From JACCXE01 sp963718605 (GTDB lineage: Bacteria; Actinomycetota; Acidimicrobiia; Acidimicrobiales; JACCXE01), in NCBI GenBank assembly GCA_963718605.1, contig OY970363.1:3038001-3102000 (forward strand): DNA of 64,000 nucleotides, given 5' to 3'. Position numbers and translations under genes: made by a program. Below the pieces are notes generated by a model that searched no databases, was not told where the DNA came from, and worked only from the letters and a program-made list of their open reading frames with translations. Shown here piece after piece: positions 7,040 through 16,829 of the stretch (positions are counted from its first letter, which is position 1; each line of letters starts with the position of its first letter).

Positions 7040-10000
7040 ATGGCGGTAACGGGGGCAGTGGAACGGGATCTCACGCCGTATTCGCCGCGGTTGTTGCTCG
7101 ACTGGGACGAGCAGTTTCCGGGCCAGACCCACCAGTCGATCGAGGGCACGCTCGTGTTCGCCGACGTGTCGGGCTTCACCGCGCTGTCCGAGCGCCTCGC
7201 CCGCAAAGGCAAAGTCGGTGCCGAGGAGATGACCGACATCATCAGCTTCCTCTTCGCCGACCTGCTGGGTGTCGCCGCGTTACGTGGCGGTGAGATGTTG
7301 AAGTACGGCGGCGACGCGATGCTCCTGTTCTTCCGGGGAGACGAGCATGCGCTCCGCGCGTCGGCCGCCGCGCTCGAGATGCAACGTCGGCTTCGGTCGA
7401 TCGGCCGGGTCGACACCGGCAATGGCAGCGTGAAGTTGCGGATGTCCGTTGGCGTGCACTCAAGCGCGTTCGACTTCTTCGTCGTAGGACAACGTCACCG
7501 AGAGCTGGTCGTCACCGGGCCCGCCACTACGACGTGCGCGGCGATGGAGACCGCGGCCGACGCGACCGAGATCGTCCTTTCGCCGACGACCGCCGAGCTC
7601 GTCGGTCCGCGCTATCTCGGCGAGGCCAAAGGGCCGGGTCAGCTGTTGCGACTGCTCCCGTGGGCGCGTCGGTTCGCTCCCGTGGCGCGCGAGCCCGATC
7701 CGAACGCCGGCGCGTTCTTGCCGCAACTCGTCCGTGACCACCTCGCCGCCGGCGGTACCGACTCCGAACACCGGGTGTCGACGGTTGCGTTCATTCAGAT
7801 GATGGGCCTCGACGCGTACGTAGTTGAGGGCCGAACGGAGGACGCGGCGCGCGACCTCGACGCCACGCTGTCGGTGATCGAGGAAGCGCTGGAGGAATTT
7901 GGCGTGGCGATGCTGGGCACCGATCTCATCGCCGACGGAGCCAAAGTGTTGGCGGTCTCCGGAGCGCCCATCGCACATGAAGACCACGAGGAACGGATGC
8001 TGCGCGCCGCGCGGCGAATCGTCGAGACGCAGACTCCGCTCGCCGTGCGCATCGGCATCCATCGCGGTCACACGTTCTTCGGCGCGGTTGGCCCGCCGTT
8101 CCGGCGCACCTACACGGTGATGGGCGACGTCGTGAACACCGCGGCGCGCGTGATGGGACGGGCGAAGGCGGGGGAGGTGCTGTGCCTCAAGCCCGTACTC
8201 GACGAGAGCCGATCGTTTTTCGACGCGACCGAAGGCGAACCGTTCGCGGCCAAGGGAAAGACCGAACCGCTGCAGCCCTGGAGCGTCGGGCCGAACCTGG
8301 GACCGAAGGTCGCGATGGCGGACGAACTGCCACTCGTCGGCCGCGACGCTGAACTCGCACGGCTGCGCGAAGCAGTCGACGCCGTTCGGAATGACGGCCG
8401 CGGTCAGGTCATCGAACTGCTCGGCCCGGCGGGAATCGGCAAGACCCGCATGCTCTCCGAGTTGCGCTCCATCGCGAACCTGCCGGTCGTCGAGGCGGTG
8501 TGCGACCCGTACACGCGCGGTCAGCCATTCGCCGCCATCGCGTCCGCGATCAGGGTGCTTCTCGCCATCAATTCCGAGTCAGATGTCGCGCGCCGGTTGG
8601 GTGATGACACGACGATGCTCGGCCCGATGCTTACCGCGCTTGGGTTGCGTCTCGACAGCGAGATCGAAGCGGCGTCACCCGACGCACCGAGCGTCGGGGT
8701 TGCGTCGATTCTCGAGTCGTGGCTCATCGCCGCGCCGGGCCAGGTGTTGACGATCGACGACGCCCACCACCTTGACGATGCGTCGAAACAGCTGTTCGGG
8801 CGATTGACGAACGTGCCGAGCGCGTTGCTGGTGGTTGCCGCGAGCGAGAGTCCAGCCCTCGCCAGCGCAGAGCAAGTACCGCTGACGCCGCTCGACGAAC
8901 ATGCGGCGACGCAGTTGGTCTTTGCATCGCGGCCGCAGGGGATTCTCACCGAGCACCTTCGCAAGATTTTGGCGACGGCCGAAGGAAACGCATTCTTCCT
9001 GCGCGAGTTGGCGAGCGCGTCTACCGACGAGTTTCCCGATCATTTGGCCAGCGCCGTCTCCGCTTCGATCGATCGCTTGAATCCGACCGACCGGGCCGCG
9101 CTTCGGGCCGCGGCCGCGGTTGGCGCAGTCTTCGCGACAGACGTCGTTGCCGCCACCGGCGTAGACACCGACTGGGTGGGACTGGCTGACTTCGTGGCGC
9201 CGTGGTTTGACGACACGATGCGGTTCCGCAGCGACCTCGCGCGTGACGCCGCGTATTCCGGGCTCAGCTATCGCGATCGACGAAGGATCCACCGCGCGAT
9301 CGGCGAGTTCCTCGAGACGACGGACGATGCCAACGATCGATCAGCCGCGCTGGCGCGACACTTCGATGCCGGTGGTGAGCCGGCCCGTGCGTACACATAC
9401 GCGATCGCGTCGGCCGAGCTGCTCGAACAGGTGGACGCGGGCGCATGCGCGGAGCAGTGGGAGCGCGCGGCACGGTCCGGCGCGTCCAGCGGCGTCACGA
9501 AGACCGACGTTGCGTGGGCCTGGGCCAAGGCGGCCAGCAGCCTGGCGCTCGCGGGTGATCTCGGGGGCGCCGTCGCCGCCGCGAAGCGCGCAAGACGCGT
9601 CGGGCTACCCGACCCTCAGGCAGTCGCTCGGAGCTACTTCGTCGAGGGCGAGGCGTACCGCTTGCAGGGCGACTTTCCACACGCACGGCGGGCGTACACG
9701 CGCGCCAACCGCGAGCTTGAACTCTCCGGGACTCTCGACGCCGCCGCGGTTCGACTGTTAGTGGCCCGAGCTGGGCTGGAAATCGACCTCGGGCGCTTCC
9801 GCGCCGCGGCGCGTCTCGGTCTCCGCGCGCGCGATCTGTCGATCGAGATAGGCGATCGAGCCGGCCGGGGACACGCGGCCGACGTCCTCGTGGTCGCCCT
9901 TCCTTACTGCGGAGACCTAGACGAAGCTGCGGCGGAGGGAGCTATCGCCGTCGACGCGCGCCGCGAGGTCGGGGACACCTTTGCCGCGGCGACCGCGCTC

Positions 10001-10666
10001 TCGAACCTTGGTTTGCTCGAGACCCGTCGCGGGTTGCTCGGTCGCGCCGTCGACCTGTTCGAACAGTCGATCGCGGAGTTGGATGGGCTAAATCACGAAA
10101 TGGGTGCCGCCGTCAGTCGGAACAACCTCGGTGAGGTTCTTATCGCTCAAGGTCGACCGCTCCGGGCGGCCGAGTTGCTCGAGATCGCGTATTCAGCGCT
10201 GAGTGCCGCCGGTCATGCCTACTGGCCACTCATCGCGACGAACCTCGCCCGCGCACTCGCGCGATGCGGGGATTCGGACCGCGCGGTTGAACTCGCGCGG
10301 GCGGCGCGGGAGGCGATGCCTGCGGTCGGGCGCGTCGGTGAAGACATCGCTCTGGTTATGGGCGGTCGCGCTGACGATGTCCACCTGGCCGATATCGATG
10401 AGTCCGGGCCCGACCGAGTGTGGTTGCGACTGTGGTTGGCCGCGGAAGGACGAGGCGTGCTCCCGGCCGACGAGACAGCCGCCGAGCCGACCGAAGCGTT
10501 CGACTGGGATCGGCTCGTCCTTGAGCAAGCACTTCGCGTCGTTGTCGCGCAGAGTCGCGGCGACGCTACGAACGCCAAACGCGCCGAGGCGCTCCTTCAA
10601 GAACTGAAGGAGCGCCTCGGCGTGATTTGGATTCCGGTGCCCGGAGGCCCGCCGCCTACAGAGTGA
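7040..10666 (+). CDS. tandem class III cyclase - P-loop ATPase - TPR protein (soluble adenylyl cyclase-like)
   Basis: 1,208 residues with the layout of the soluble adenylyl cyclase group. Cyclase domain 1 spans about 35-200, cyclase domain 2 about 250-400, an AAA/NTPase module has Walker A GPAGIGKT at 462-469 and Walker B LTIDDAHHLD, and helical TPR-like repeats run to the end. Domain 1 has both metal aspartates (Asp42 in FADVSGF, Asp92 in KYGGDAM) but lacks the Asn/Arg pair. Domain 2 lacks the first metal Asp (FIQMMG) but keeps Asn366 and Arg370 in GDVVNTAARV. The two would therefore form one complementary active site, as in mammalian C1/C2. The product is probably cAMP, although substrate selectivity cannot be proven. 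The ATG is preceded by GAGGGG. The 3' end overlaps the convergent giant gene by 11 bp. Confidence 0.88.
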   Translation: MAVTGAVERDLTPYSPRLLLDWDEQFPGQTHQSIEGTLVFADVSGFTALSERLARKGKVGAEEMTDIISFLFADLLGVAALRGGEMLKYGGDAMLLFFRGDEHALRASAAALEMQRRLRSIGRVDTGNGSVKLRMSVGVHSSAFDFFVVGQRHRELVVTGPATTTCAAMETAADATEIVLSPTTAELVGPRYLGEAKGPGQLLRLLPWARRFAPVAREPDPNAGAFLPQLVRDHLAAGGTDSEHRVSTVAFIQMMGLDAYVVEGRTEDAARDLDATLSVIEEALEEFGVAMLGTDLIADGAKVLAVSGAPIAHEDHEERMLRAARRIVETQTPLAVRIGIHRGHTFFGAVGPPFRRTYTVMGDVVNTAARVMGRAKAGEVLCLKPVLDESRSFFDATEGEPFAAKGKTEPLQPWSVGPNLGPKVAMADELPLVGRDAELARLREAVDAVRNDGRGQVIELLGPAGIGKTRMLSELRSIANLPVVEAVCDPYTRGQPFAAIASAIRVLLAINSESDVARRLGDDTTMLGPMLTALGLRLDSEIEAASPDAPSVGVASILESWLIAAPGQVLTIDDAHHLDDASKQLFGRLTNVPSALLVVAASESPALASAEQVPLTPLDEHAATQLVFASRPQGILTEHLRKILATAEGNAFFLRELASASTDEFPDHLASAVSASIDRLNPTDRAALRAAAAVGAVFATDVVAATGVDTDWVGLADFVAPWFDDTMRFRSDLARDAAYSGLSYRDRRRIHRAIGEFLETTDDANDRSAALARHFDAGGEPARAYTYAIASAELLEQVDAGACAEQWERAARSGASSGVTKTDVAWAWAKAASSLALAGDLGGAVAAAKRARRVGLPDPQAVARSYFVEGEAYRLQGDFPHARRAYTRANRELELSGTLDAAAVRLLVARAGLEIDLGRFRAAARLGLRARDLSIEIGDRAGRGHAADVLVVALPYCGDLDEAAAEGAIAVDARREVGDTFAAATALSNLGLLETRRGLLGRAVDLFEQSIAELDGLNHEMGAAVSRNNLGEVLIAQGRPLRAAELLEIAYSALSAAGHAYWPLIATNLARALARCGDSDRAVELARAAREAMPAVGRVGEDIALVMGGRADDVHLADIDESGPDRVWLRLWLAAEGRGVLPADETAAEPTEAFDWDRLVLEQALRVVVAQSRGDATNAKRAEALLQELKERLGVIWIPVPGGPPPTE
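10582..10622. terminator. 18-bp perfect hairpin at the 3' end of convergent genes
   Basis: Arms of 18 perfectly complementary bases (10582-10599 and 10605-10622) surround the loop AGAAC. It lies inside the last coding 90 bp of the cyclase gene, where it encodes an Ala/Glu/Leu-rich helix, and 34 bp past the stop of the convergent giant gene. In the minus direction it is followed by only a weak T-run (CGTTTGG). I infer a bidirectional terminator or transcript-end stabiliser. Confidence 0.5.
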
Positions 10667-13600
10667 ACTTGAAGTCGGCGGACTGGGTCGGGATGAGCAG
10701 GCCCGGATCAAAGGCCATATAGACCCGCTGGCACGACAACAGCCAGCCCAACTGGGCGACGAACGGGTACTCGAACCGGTTGTTCGCCGCGTTCCACGCA
10801 GTCACCCCGGAGCTCGGCGGGATGTTGATCGTGATGCCGAGGCTCGGTAGCAACCCCGGACAGTTGATCGTGCTCCTCGAAACCGACCGCACGACGCTCG
10901 GATCGGTGACGACGGCGTCGAAGCGGTCGTAGATCCGGAACGGCATCGGCGTGGTGGACAGAACCGCGACGGTGTTGATGTCCGGTCGGTTTCTGATCGG
11001 CGAGAACCAACCTTCGAAACGTCCCGTCGGATTCGCCACGGCGTAGTGCGTGGTGGCCGTCGTGGTGTTGCCAGCGGGGTCGGTCGCGGTGACGGAGTAG
11101 CTCCGGCTCGGCGTGGCCGACGAGGTGTCGATCGGCGGCACCGTGCAGGCGATCAGGGCGCCTCCGTCGAGACAGGCGACCGTCGGCGTCGCCGCCGCGC
11201 CAGTGGCGAAGACGCTGGTGCCGTCGGCCTTCGGGCTCGTGAGGTTGATAACCGGCGCGGTGCCGTCGACCAAGTACGACACCGAGGCGGTGCGCGTTCG
11301 GCCGGCGCTGTCGGTCGCCGTCACCTTGAACACCTTGGTGGTGTCGGCTCCGGGGCTCACGGTGTCGAGCGCGGTGGCCGAACCACCTGCGGTAACGACA
11401 CACGACGAAACTCCCCACCCGGTGTCCGAGCAGGCAAACACGGGCGTGACGCTCGCGCCGGCCCGGAACAGCTGGCCCGAAGCGGGTGTCGTGATGACCA
11501 CGCCGGGCAGAGTGGCGTCGCCCACCGCGTAGTGCGTCGTCACTGTCGCCGAGTTCCCAACCGCGTCGGTCGCGGTGACCGAATACGCGCGGCTCGCCGT
11601 CGTTGTAGCGGTGTCGATCTGGGGCACGGTGCACGCGATCGCCTGACCGCCGTCGGTGCACGTCACGTCCTCGACCGGGTTCGACCCGGTCTCGAACTTC
11701 GACGTGCCGTCGGCCTTCGGGCTCGTGAGCGTGATGACGGGCGCCGTGCCGTCGGCGATGTAGTTGATGGACAGGGTTGAGATGCGTCCCTTGCTATCGG
11801 TCGCCCTGACCGTGAAGGTCTTCGTGGTGTCGGCGCCCGGGCTGGCGGTGTCGAGCGCGGTGGCCGAACCGCCCGAGGTGACGTCACAGGACGTGACGCC
11901 CCACCCGACGTCTTCGCAATTGAAGACGGGCGTCACCGCGGCACCACTCTTGAAGCGTTGGCCCGAGGCCGGAGTGGTGACAACGATGTGGGGTGCAGCG
12001 GCGTCGGCGACCGCGTAGTGCGTCGACGCAGTCGCGGAGTTGCCGACGGCGTCGGTGGCGGTCACCGAGTACGGGCGGCTCGCGGTAGGCGTGGAGGTGT
12101 TAATCGTCGGGACCGTGCAAGCGATCGGCTGGCCGCCGTCGGTGCAGGTAACGGACTCGACCTCGTTCGCGCCCGTCTCGAACTTCGACGTACCGTCAGC
12201 CTTGGGGTTCAGAAGGGTGATGACCGGGGCGGTGCCGTCGGCGACATACGAGACCGACTTCGTCGCCGTGCGACCGCGGCTGTCGGTCGCCTCGACCGTG
12301 AAGGTCTTGGTGGTGTCGGCATTCGGGCTGGCGGTGTCCAGCGCCGTGGCCGAACCGCCCGAGGTGACAACGCATGATGTGACGCCCCACCCGACGTCGT
12401 CGCAATGGAACGCGGGTGTGACGTTGCTGCCCGACTTGAACCTCTGGCCAGCAGTGGGCGAGGTGATGGTGATGGTCGGCGGCGTGCCGGGTGAAACCGC
12501 ATAGTGCGTCGACGCCGTGGACGAGTTACCGACCGCATCGGTCGCGGTGACCGAGTAGTCGCGGCTCAGCGTCGCCGTCGCGGTGTTGATGGTCGGCACG
12601 ACGCACGCCAATGGCTGGCCGCCGTCGGTGCACGTCACGGCCTCGACCGGGTCAGAACTCTGCACGAACTCCGATGTTCCGTCGGCCTTCGGGTTCGTGA
12701 GCGTGATGACAGGCGCGGTGCCGTCGGCCACGAACGTGACCGATCCGGTCGCCGTGCGGCCAGCGTTGTCGACGGCCTTGACCTTGAAGGTCTTCGTGGT
12801 GTCGGCATTGGGGCTGGCCGTGTCGAGCGCGGTCGCGCTGCCGCCGGCGGTTACGTCGCAGCTTTGGATCCCGGAGCCGGTGTCGTCGCATCGGTATGCG
12901 GGCACGATCTCCGAACCCGCGCGGACCCGGGCGCCGTTGATCGGCGACAGGATCGTGACGGTCGGTACAGCGGTGTCGACGTTCGCGAGTAGGTAGCCGG
13001 ACTGGCCGTTCGACGCAGTCCAGTCAACGCGATGGCTGCCTTCCTGCGTGATGTGGAACGGGCCGGCGTAGTCAGTGGCGGTAGTGGAGCCGTTGCGGCC
13101 CTCCCCGTCGACGAGGTACGTGAACGTGACACCGGCGGGCCCCTCCAGAGTGACTGTCGCGTCACTCGTCCAACCGCTGGCGCCGTTCGGCGTGTTCGGG
13201 CCACCGGCGGTAGCGGTGATGCCCTCGGGAGGCTCCGGAGCCACGGCCGGCGAAGCGAAGAAGTTCTTGTTCGTGGTCGTGCCGACGTTGCCGTTGTTGT
13301 CGACGGCTTGGACGAGGTACTCCACCGTGTTGCCGGTGAGGTTGAGCGCGCCGGTGTAGTGGTCGGGGTCCGACGGATCCGCGGTCAACTCGGCGCGAGC
13401 CCACTGCGCGGTGGTCTCGTCGTGTGCGAGTACAACGACGCGCTTGATCCCGCCGGGAAGCGGCGACTCGGGTGTGGGCCCGGGCTCCTGATCGCTGGCG
13501 ATGACGTCGAAGGCGACCGAGGGGCCGACGCGCGACACCGCGCTCTTGGCGACGATCGGTCGGATGCGGTCGAGCGACGATGAGAAATACGCCAAGCCGG

Positions 13601-16600
13601 CGACGTGGGTGTAACGCCGCTGCACACCGACGGTCTGACCGTCGCTCTGGCTTCCGGTTGCTTTGAACTGACCGGGCACTACTACGACGCTGTGCCGCGG
13701 TCCGGAGCGGTCGAGGTATTGCGAGGCCCCGACGATGGTCGACGGGAACAAGACGTCGGACGAGTCGATTTCAGCTTCGTGCGAGCCATCGTCCACGACC
13801 TGGCTGGCGACGACCGGGTTGAACGACGTCAGCGAATCGTCTGAGGTCAGCTCGGTGACGAGCCCATCGGCGATCTTCTTGGCGGGCTGCGTGACATCGA
13901 GCTCGAGCTTGGGCTCAAGCGGACGCCCGATAACCGTCAACGGGTCCGAGTTGATCGCATCGGCTTGCGACGCGGTGAGGAACTTGCCGTCGGTTCCCGT
14001 GTCGTGGGTCGTGAAGGTTGGATCAGCGGCGAAGCCGAAGCTGTCGAGACCTGTGAAGGGATCGACTTTCGTCGCCGGATTGGCGGGTTGGACCGTCGGG
14101 GCGACGCCACCGGGGAGGGTCCAGAACGGCAAGCCGTAAAGGACGGCCTCGTTGAGGACCTTCTCGTCGTAGACGCCGTAGACACCGATTGAACCAACGA
14201 AGTGCTGCTTAGACAGACGCAGCGCGTCACCGACCGAGGTGCCGGTGGTGGTCAGGTTCTTGGCGAAGTCCGAGAGGATCTTCTCGGACAGGCCCATGGT
14301 GTGCTTGAGGCCGACGCCGTAGCCGGTCTGGCCGAGGTAGGTGGCTTTGTGCGCCGCCATCGCCTGGGCCCAGTCACGCAGGCGCGCAGCCTGCGATGCG
14401 TTCGGGTTGGCGATCAGGATGTCGGCCACGCTCACACCGGAGTGGCAGCCCATCGTGAAGAACAGGCTGCGGCTGCGGTTCGACGCCGAACTCTGGTCGA
14501 ACGCCGCGGTGGAGTACAGATCGGCCGCGGTTCCCGACCCTGAACTGACGCCCGGCAACAGCGACGCGTGGTCGTAGTGGGCGTTGAGGCTGGCGATGTC
14601 CGGGTTGTCGTCGAGCGCGGAGGCCGCGTTCGCTCGCGTAAACGGCGCCGCGTTGGTCGAAGTGTCGTCGTCGAGCAGCGTGCGTCCGGACGACGGCACC
14701 GAACGTCCGAGGGTGGAGTCGACATCGGTCGCGAGGTCGCGCATGAAGTCGTAGCCCGCCGTGACCGCGCTGGCTCGGTCGAGTTTTCCGTCGGCGTCGA
14801 TGTAGCTCTGCGCGTAGCCGGTGACGTCGGACGGGGTTTCACCCATCCGGCTCAAGCCGACGTCGCTCACGTAGAGGTAGCGGCCGAGGTAGGGCGACGG
14901 AGCCTTGTCGCCGTACGGGTCGTCGGACAGCTGGTAGCCACCGGCAAACGCGGCCTGGAGCGCGTTGTTGGAACCGCTGAAGGCCAACGCGGCCGCGTAC
15001 CCGCGCTCGTTGGTCTGCTGGGTTAGATCGGGGATGCGGGCCATCGGGACCATCTCGTCGTTGCCGACGACCACCACGTTGTTGACGTTGCTGGCAGACA
15101 GTCCGTTGGCGCCGTACAGAGAATCGACGGCGTCGTTGATCGCTCGCACTACGGAGTTGGCCGCGTCGGTGGAGCAGGAGTTGGCGTCCCAGGTTGCGTA
15201 GGCGCTGCGCACCGCGGCGAACCCGTCGAGATCAACGACAGCGCCGTTGACCTCGGGCCGCGCCGCGAGTTCCGTCAACTTGGTCGACATCGCGTCGACC
15301 GTCGACTGCCCGTATGAGGCGGCGAGGCGGCCCTTGTTCACCAGGAAGAGGCTCGTCTTACCGGCGACCGTCGCCGCGGTCGGAGTCGGTCGACTCGCGA
15401 GACCGGCGCTATACCCCGAGCGACCGGTACACGCGGCCGGCGCAGACGGCGGCGTGGCGGTGAACCGAATCGTCTGCGTCTTCGGGCTGGCGAGGTGATT
15501 GAACGGAATCACTTCAGCTCGGTAGACCCCGGTCACAGGGACGGTAAAGGTCACAGTGTCGTTTGCGGTCCCGCGATTGGTTGAGATGCCGACCACCGGC
15601 AGGTTCGCGATCGAGATCTCGCTGAGAGTCTCGGGGTCGAGCGGCTCGCCGCTATTGCGCAGACTCCCCGGGTCACCGACCGGAACGATCGGCGTTGTGT
15701 TGGCGTTGCTTCGCCGCAGCGCCTGTCCTGCCGCGAGGCCGGCGGGCCCGTAAACGACGAGGTCGGCGTCGCCGCCGCCTTGCGTGAGAATCGCGGTGAC
15801 CAGGGTGCCCGCGGTCAGCGTGGAGCCACCGCCGGGGGCGTTGAGCACGCTGAAGTCGAGGTCAGTGCCCGTCTGGCTGTGATTGAGGTAGAGACGGTCC
15901 GAGTCCATCGCGGGTGCGCCGGCGATCGTGTCGTTGGCGGGTTCGAAGATGTCTTGCACGTCGACCGCGGCGCGGTTGTGCACCTGCTGGTCGAGTGAGC
16001 GCGACGAAACCCGCACGCCGACGGTCTGATCCGCCGCGAGGTCGAGCCCTGGACGAACGTCAAAGCCGAGGTGCAGCACTTGGGTGCCGGGGACCGAGCG
16101 GGGGACGGCAAATACGAGGCGGTTGCCCGACAGGCGCGTCGGGTGGATCGAACCGATGGGTGTTCCTGCCAGCGACAGGGACCCGGAACCGGCGATGTAC
16201 CGGAACCCGGCCGGGAGCTCGACGGTAAAGGACAGTCCTGACATCGGCTCGTTGAACGGTCCGCTGTCGGGTGCGTAGTCGACGCTGTAGGTGAGCTTGC
16301 TGGACTCGTTGGGACCCGAGCCGTTGTAGCCCTCGATACCGAGCTGGTCGGCTGACACCTTGTCGATCGGGCTGTAGGACGTCGGAAGGAATCCGGTTAC
16401 CAACTCGCCGATCGTGAACTCGTCAGCCGCGTGGCCGAGATCGGAGAAGACTGCGGTCGACTTCAATGCGTTGGCGCTGAACGCGTCGGCGAGGGTCGCA
16501 CACGTGGTGCACGTCGTGATGGTCGAGCGGTTCGGTGTCGTCGACAGAGGAACCGTTCCGAGGTTCATCAGGTCGAGCTCCATGTCGGCGAGGCGGAAGT

Positions 16601-16829
16601 CCGCCAACGCGGGCCGACCGGTCGCTCCAGGGTTCGACGGGTAGCTGAGGTCACCGACGGTAAGGCCCTCGAGATCGGCGAGGCCGGACAGATCAACGCC
16701 GGCGACCTGGAAGTCAAGCAGCGACAACGCGCCGATCTCGGAACATGAATCTGACGAGAACGCCTGCGAATGTGAGTGCACGTACCCGCAGAAGTCGACG
16801 CCCTGCTTAGTGATGGAACTCACAGGCAT
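10656..16829 (-). CDS. giant secreted protein, C-terminal part: caspase/gingipain-like domain plus Ig-like repeats
   Basis: 2,057 residues. The N-terminal 150 residues are Leu-rich turns with paired Cys. Then come a beta-rich domain (about 170-420) and an alpha/beta region (about 430-930) with clan-CD-like features: His751/His754 in AHYDHAS and Cys795 in FTMGCHSG, 41 residues after His754. This suggests a C25/caspase-fold peptidase. A mixed beta region follows, then four 162-residue Ig-like repeats (about 1280-1930) with Cys pairs and GTAPVI and SYSVTATD blocks. The protein has no signal peptide of its own. Its first codons overlap the end of the upstream secreted ORF by 23 bp in the +1 frame, so it is probably the downstream half of one polypeptide broken by a frameshift. 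Extracellular adhesion or proteolysis is inferred. Confidence 0.8.
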   Translation of the reverse strand: MPVSSITKQGVDFCGYVHSHSQAFSSDSCSEIGALSLLDFQVAGVDLSGLADLEGLTVGDLSYPSNPGATGRPALADFRLADMELDLMNLGTVPLSTTPNRSTITTCTTCATLADAFSANALKSTAVFSDLGHAADEFTIGELVTGFLPTSYSPIDKVSADQLGIEGYNGSGPNESSKLTYSVDYAPDSGPFNEPMSGLSFTVELPAGFRYIAGSGSLSLAGTPIGSIHPTRLSGNRLVFAVPRSVPGTQVLHLGFDVRPGLDLAADQTVGVRVSSRSLDQQVHNRAAVDVQDIFEPANDTIAGAPAMDSDRLYLNHSQTGTDLDFSVLNAPGGGSTLTAGTLVTAILTQGGGDADLVVYGPAGLAAGQALRRSNANTTPIVPVGDPGSLRNSGEPLDPETLSEISIANLPVVGISTNRGTANDTVTFTVPVTGVYRAEVIPFNHLASPKTQTIRFTATPPSAPAACTGRSGYSAGLASRPTPTAATVAGKTSLFLVNKGRLAASYGQSTVDAMSTKLTELAARPEVNGAVVDLDGFAAVRSAYATWDANSCSTDAANSVVRAINDAVDSLYGANGLSASNVNNVVVVGNDEMVPMARIPDLTQQTNERGYAAALAFSGSNNALQAAFAGGYQLSDDPYGDKAPSPYLGRYLYVSDVGLSRMGETPSDVTGYAQSYIDADGKLDRASAVTAGYDFMRDLATDVDSTLGRSVPSSGRTLLDDDTSTNAAPFTRANAASALDDNPDIASLNAHYDHASLLPGVSSGSGTAADLYSTAAFDQSSASNRSRSLFFTMGCHSGVSVADILIANPNASQAARLRDWAQAMAAHKATYLGQTGYGVGLKHTMGLSEKILSDFAKNLTTTGTSVGDALRLSKQHFVGSIGVYGVYDEKVLNEAVLYGLPFWTLPGGVAPTVQPANPATKVDPFTGLDSFGFAADPTFTTHDTGTDGKFLTASQADAINSDPLTVIGRPLEPKLELDVTQPAKKIADGLVTELTSDDSLTSFNPVVASQVVDDGSHEAEIDSSDVLFPSTIVGASQYLDRSGPRHSVVVVPGQFKATGSQSDGQTVGVQRRYTHVAGLAYFSSSLDRIRPIVAKSAVSRVGPSVAFDVIASDQEPGPTPESPLPGGIKRVVVLAHDETTAQWARAELTADPSDPDHYTGALNLTGNTVEYLVQAVDNNGNVGTTTNKNFFASPAVAPEPPEGITATAGGPNTPNGASGWTSDATVTLEGPAGVTFTYLVDGEGRNGSTTATDYAGPFHITQEGSHRVDWTASNGQSGYLLANVDTAVPTVTILSPINGARVRAGSEIVPAYRCDDTGSGIQSCDVTAGGSATALDTASPNADTTKTFKVKAVDNAGRTATGSVTFVADGTAPVITLTNPKADGTSEFVQSSDPVEAVTCTDGGQPLACVVPTINTATATLSRDYSVTATDAVGNSSTASTHYAVSPGTPPTITITSPTAGQRFKSGSNVTPAFHCDDVGWGVTSCVVTSGGSATALDTASPNADTTKTFTVEATDSRGRTATKSVSYVADGTAPVITLLNPKADGTSKFETGANEVESVTCTDGGQPIACTVPTINTSTPTASRPYSVTATDAVGNSATASTHYAVADAAAPHIVVTTPASGQRFKSGAAVTPVFNCEDVGWGVTSCDVTSGGSATALDTASPGADTTKTFTVRATDSKGRISTLSINYIADGTAPVITLTSPKADGTSKFETGSNPVEDVTCTDGGQAIACTVPQIDTATTTASRAYSVTATDAVGNSATVTTHYAVGDATLPGVVITTPASGQLFRAGASVTPVFACSDTGWGVSSCVVTAGGSATALDTVSPGADTTKVFKVTATDSAGRTRTASVSYLVDGTAPVINLTSPKADGTSVFATGAAATPTVACLDGGALIACTVPPIDTSSATPSRSYSVTATDPAGNTTTATTHYAVANPTGRFEGWFSPIRNRPDINTVAVLSTTPMPFRIYDRFDAVVTDPSVVRSVSRSTINCPGLLPSLGITINIPPSSGVTAWNAANNRFEYPFVAQLGWLLSCQRVYMAFDPGLLIPTQSADFKFTL
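11040..12984 (-). repeat. four tandem 486-bp coding repeats
   Basis: The motif CCGTCGGCCT (or one-base variants) recurs at 11221, 11707, 12193 and 12679, exactly 486 bp apart, and a GCGTAGTGCGT-like string recurs at the unit borders near 11040, 11526, 12012 and 12498. Each unit encodes a 162-residue pair of Ig-like subdomains, with two Cys in each half, in the giant secreted protein. Exact period without indels points to recent duplication or gene conversion. Confidence 0.85.

Noticed and set aside
11040..12984. Regular repeats considered as a CRISPR array
   Set aside because: The units are 486 bp, fully coding and without short-repeat/spacer alternation.
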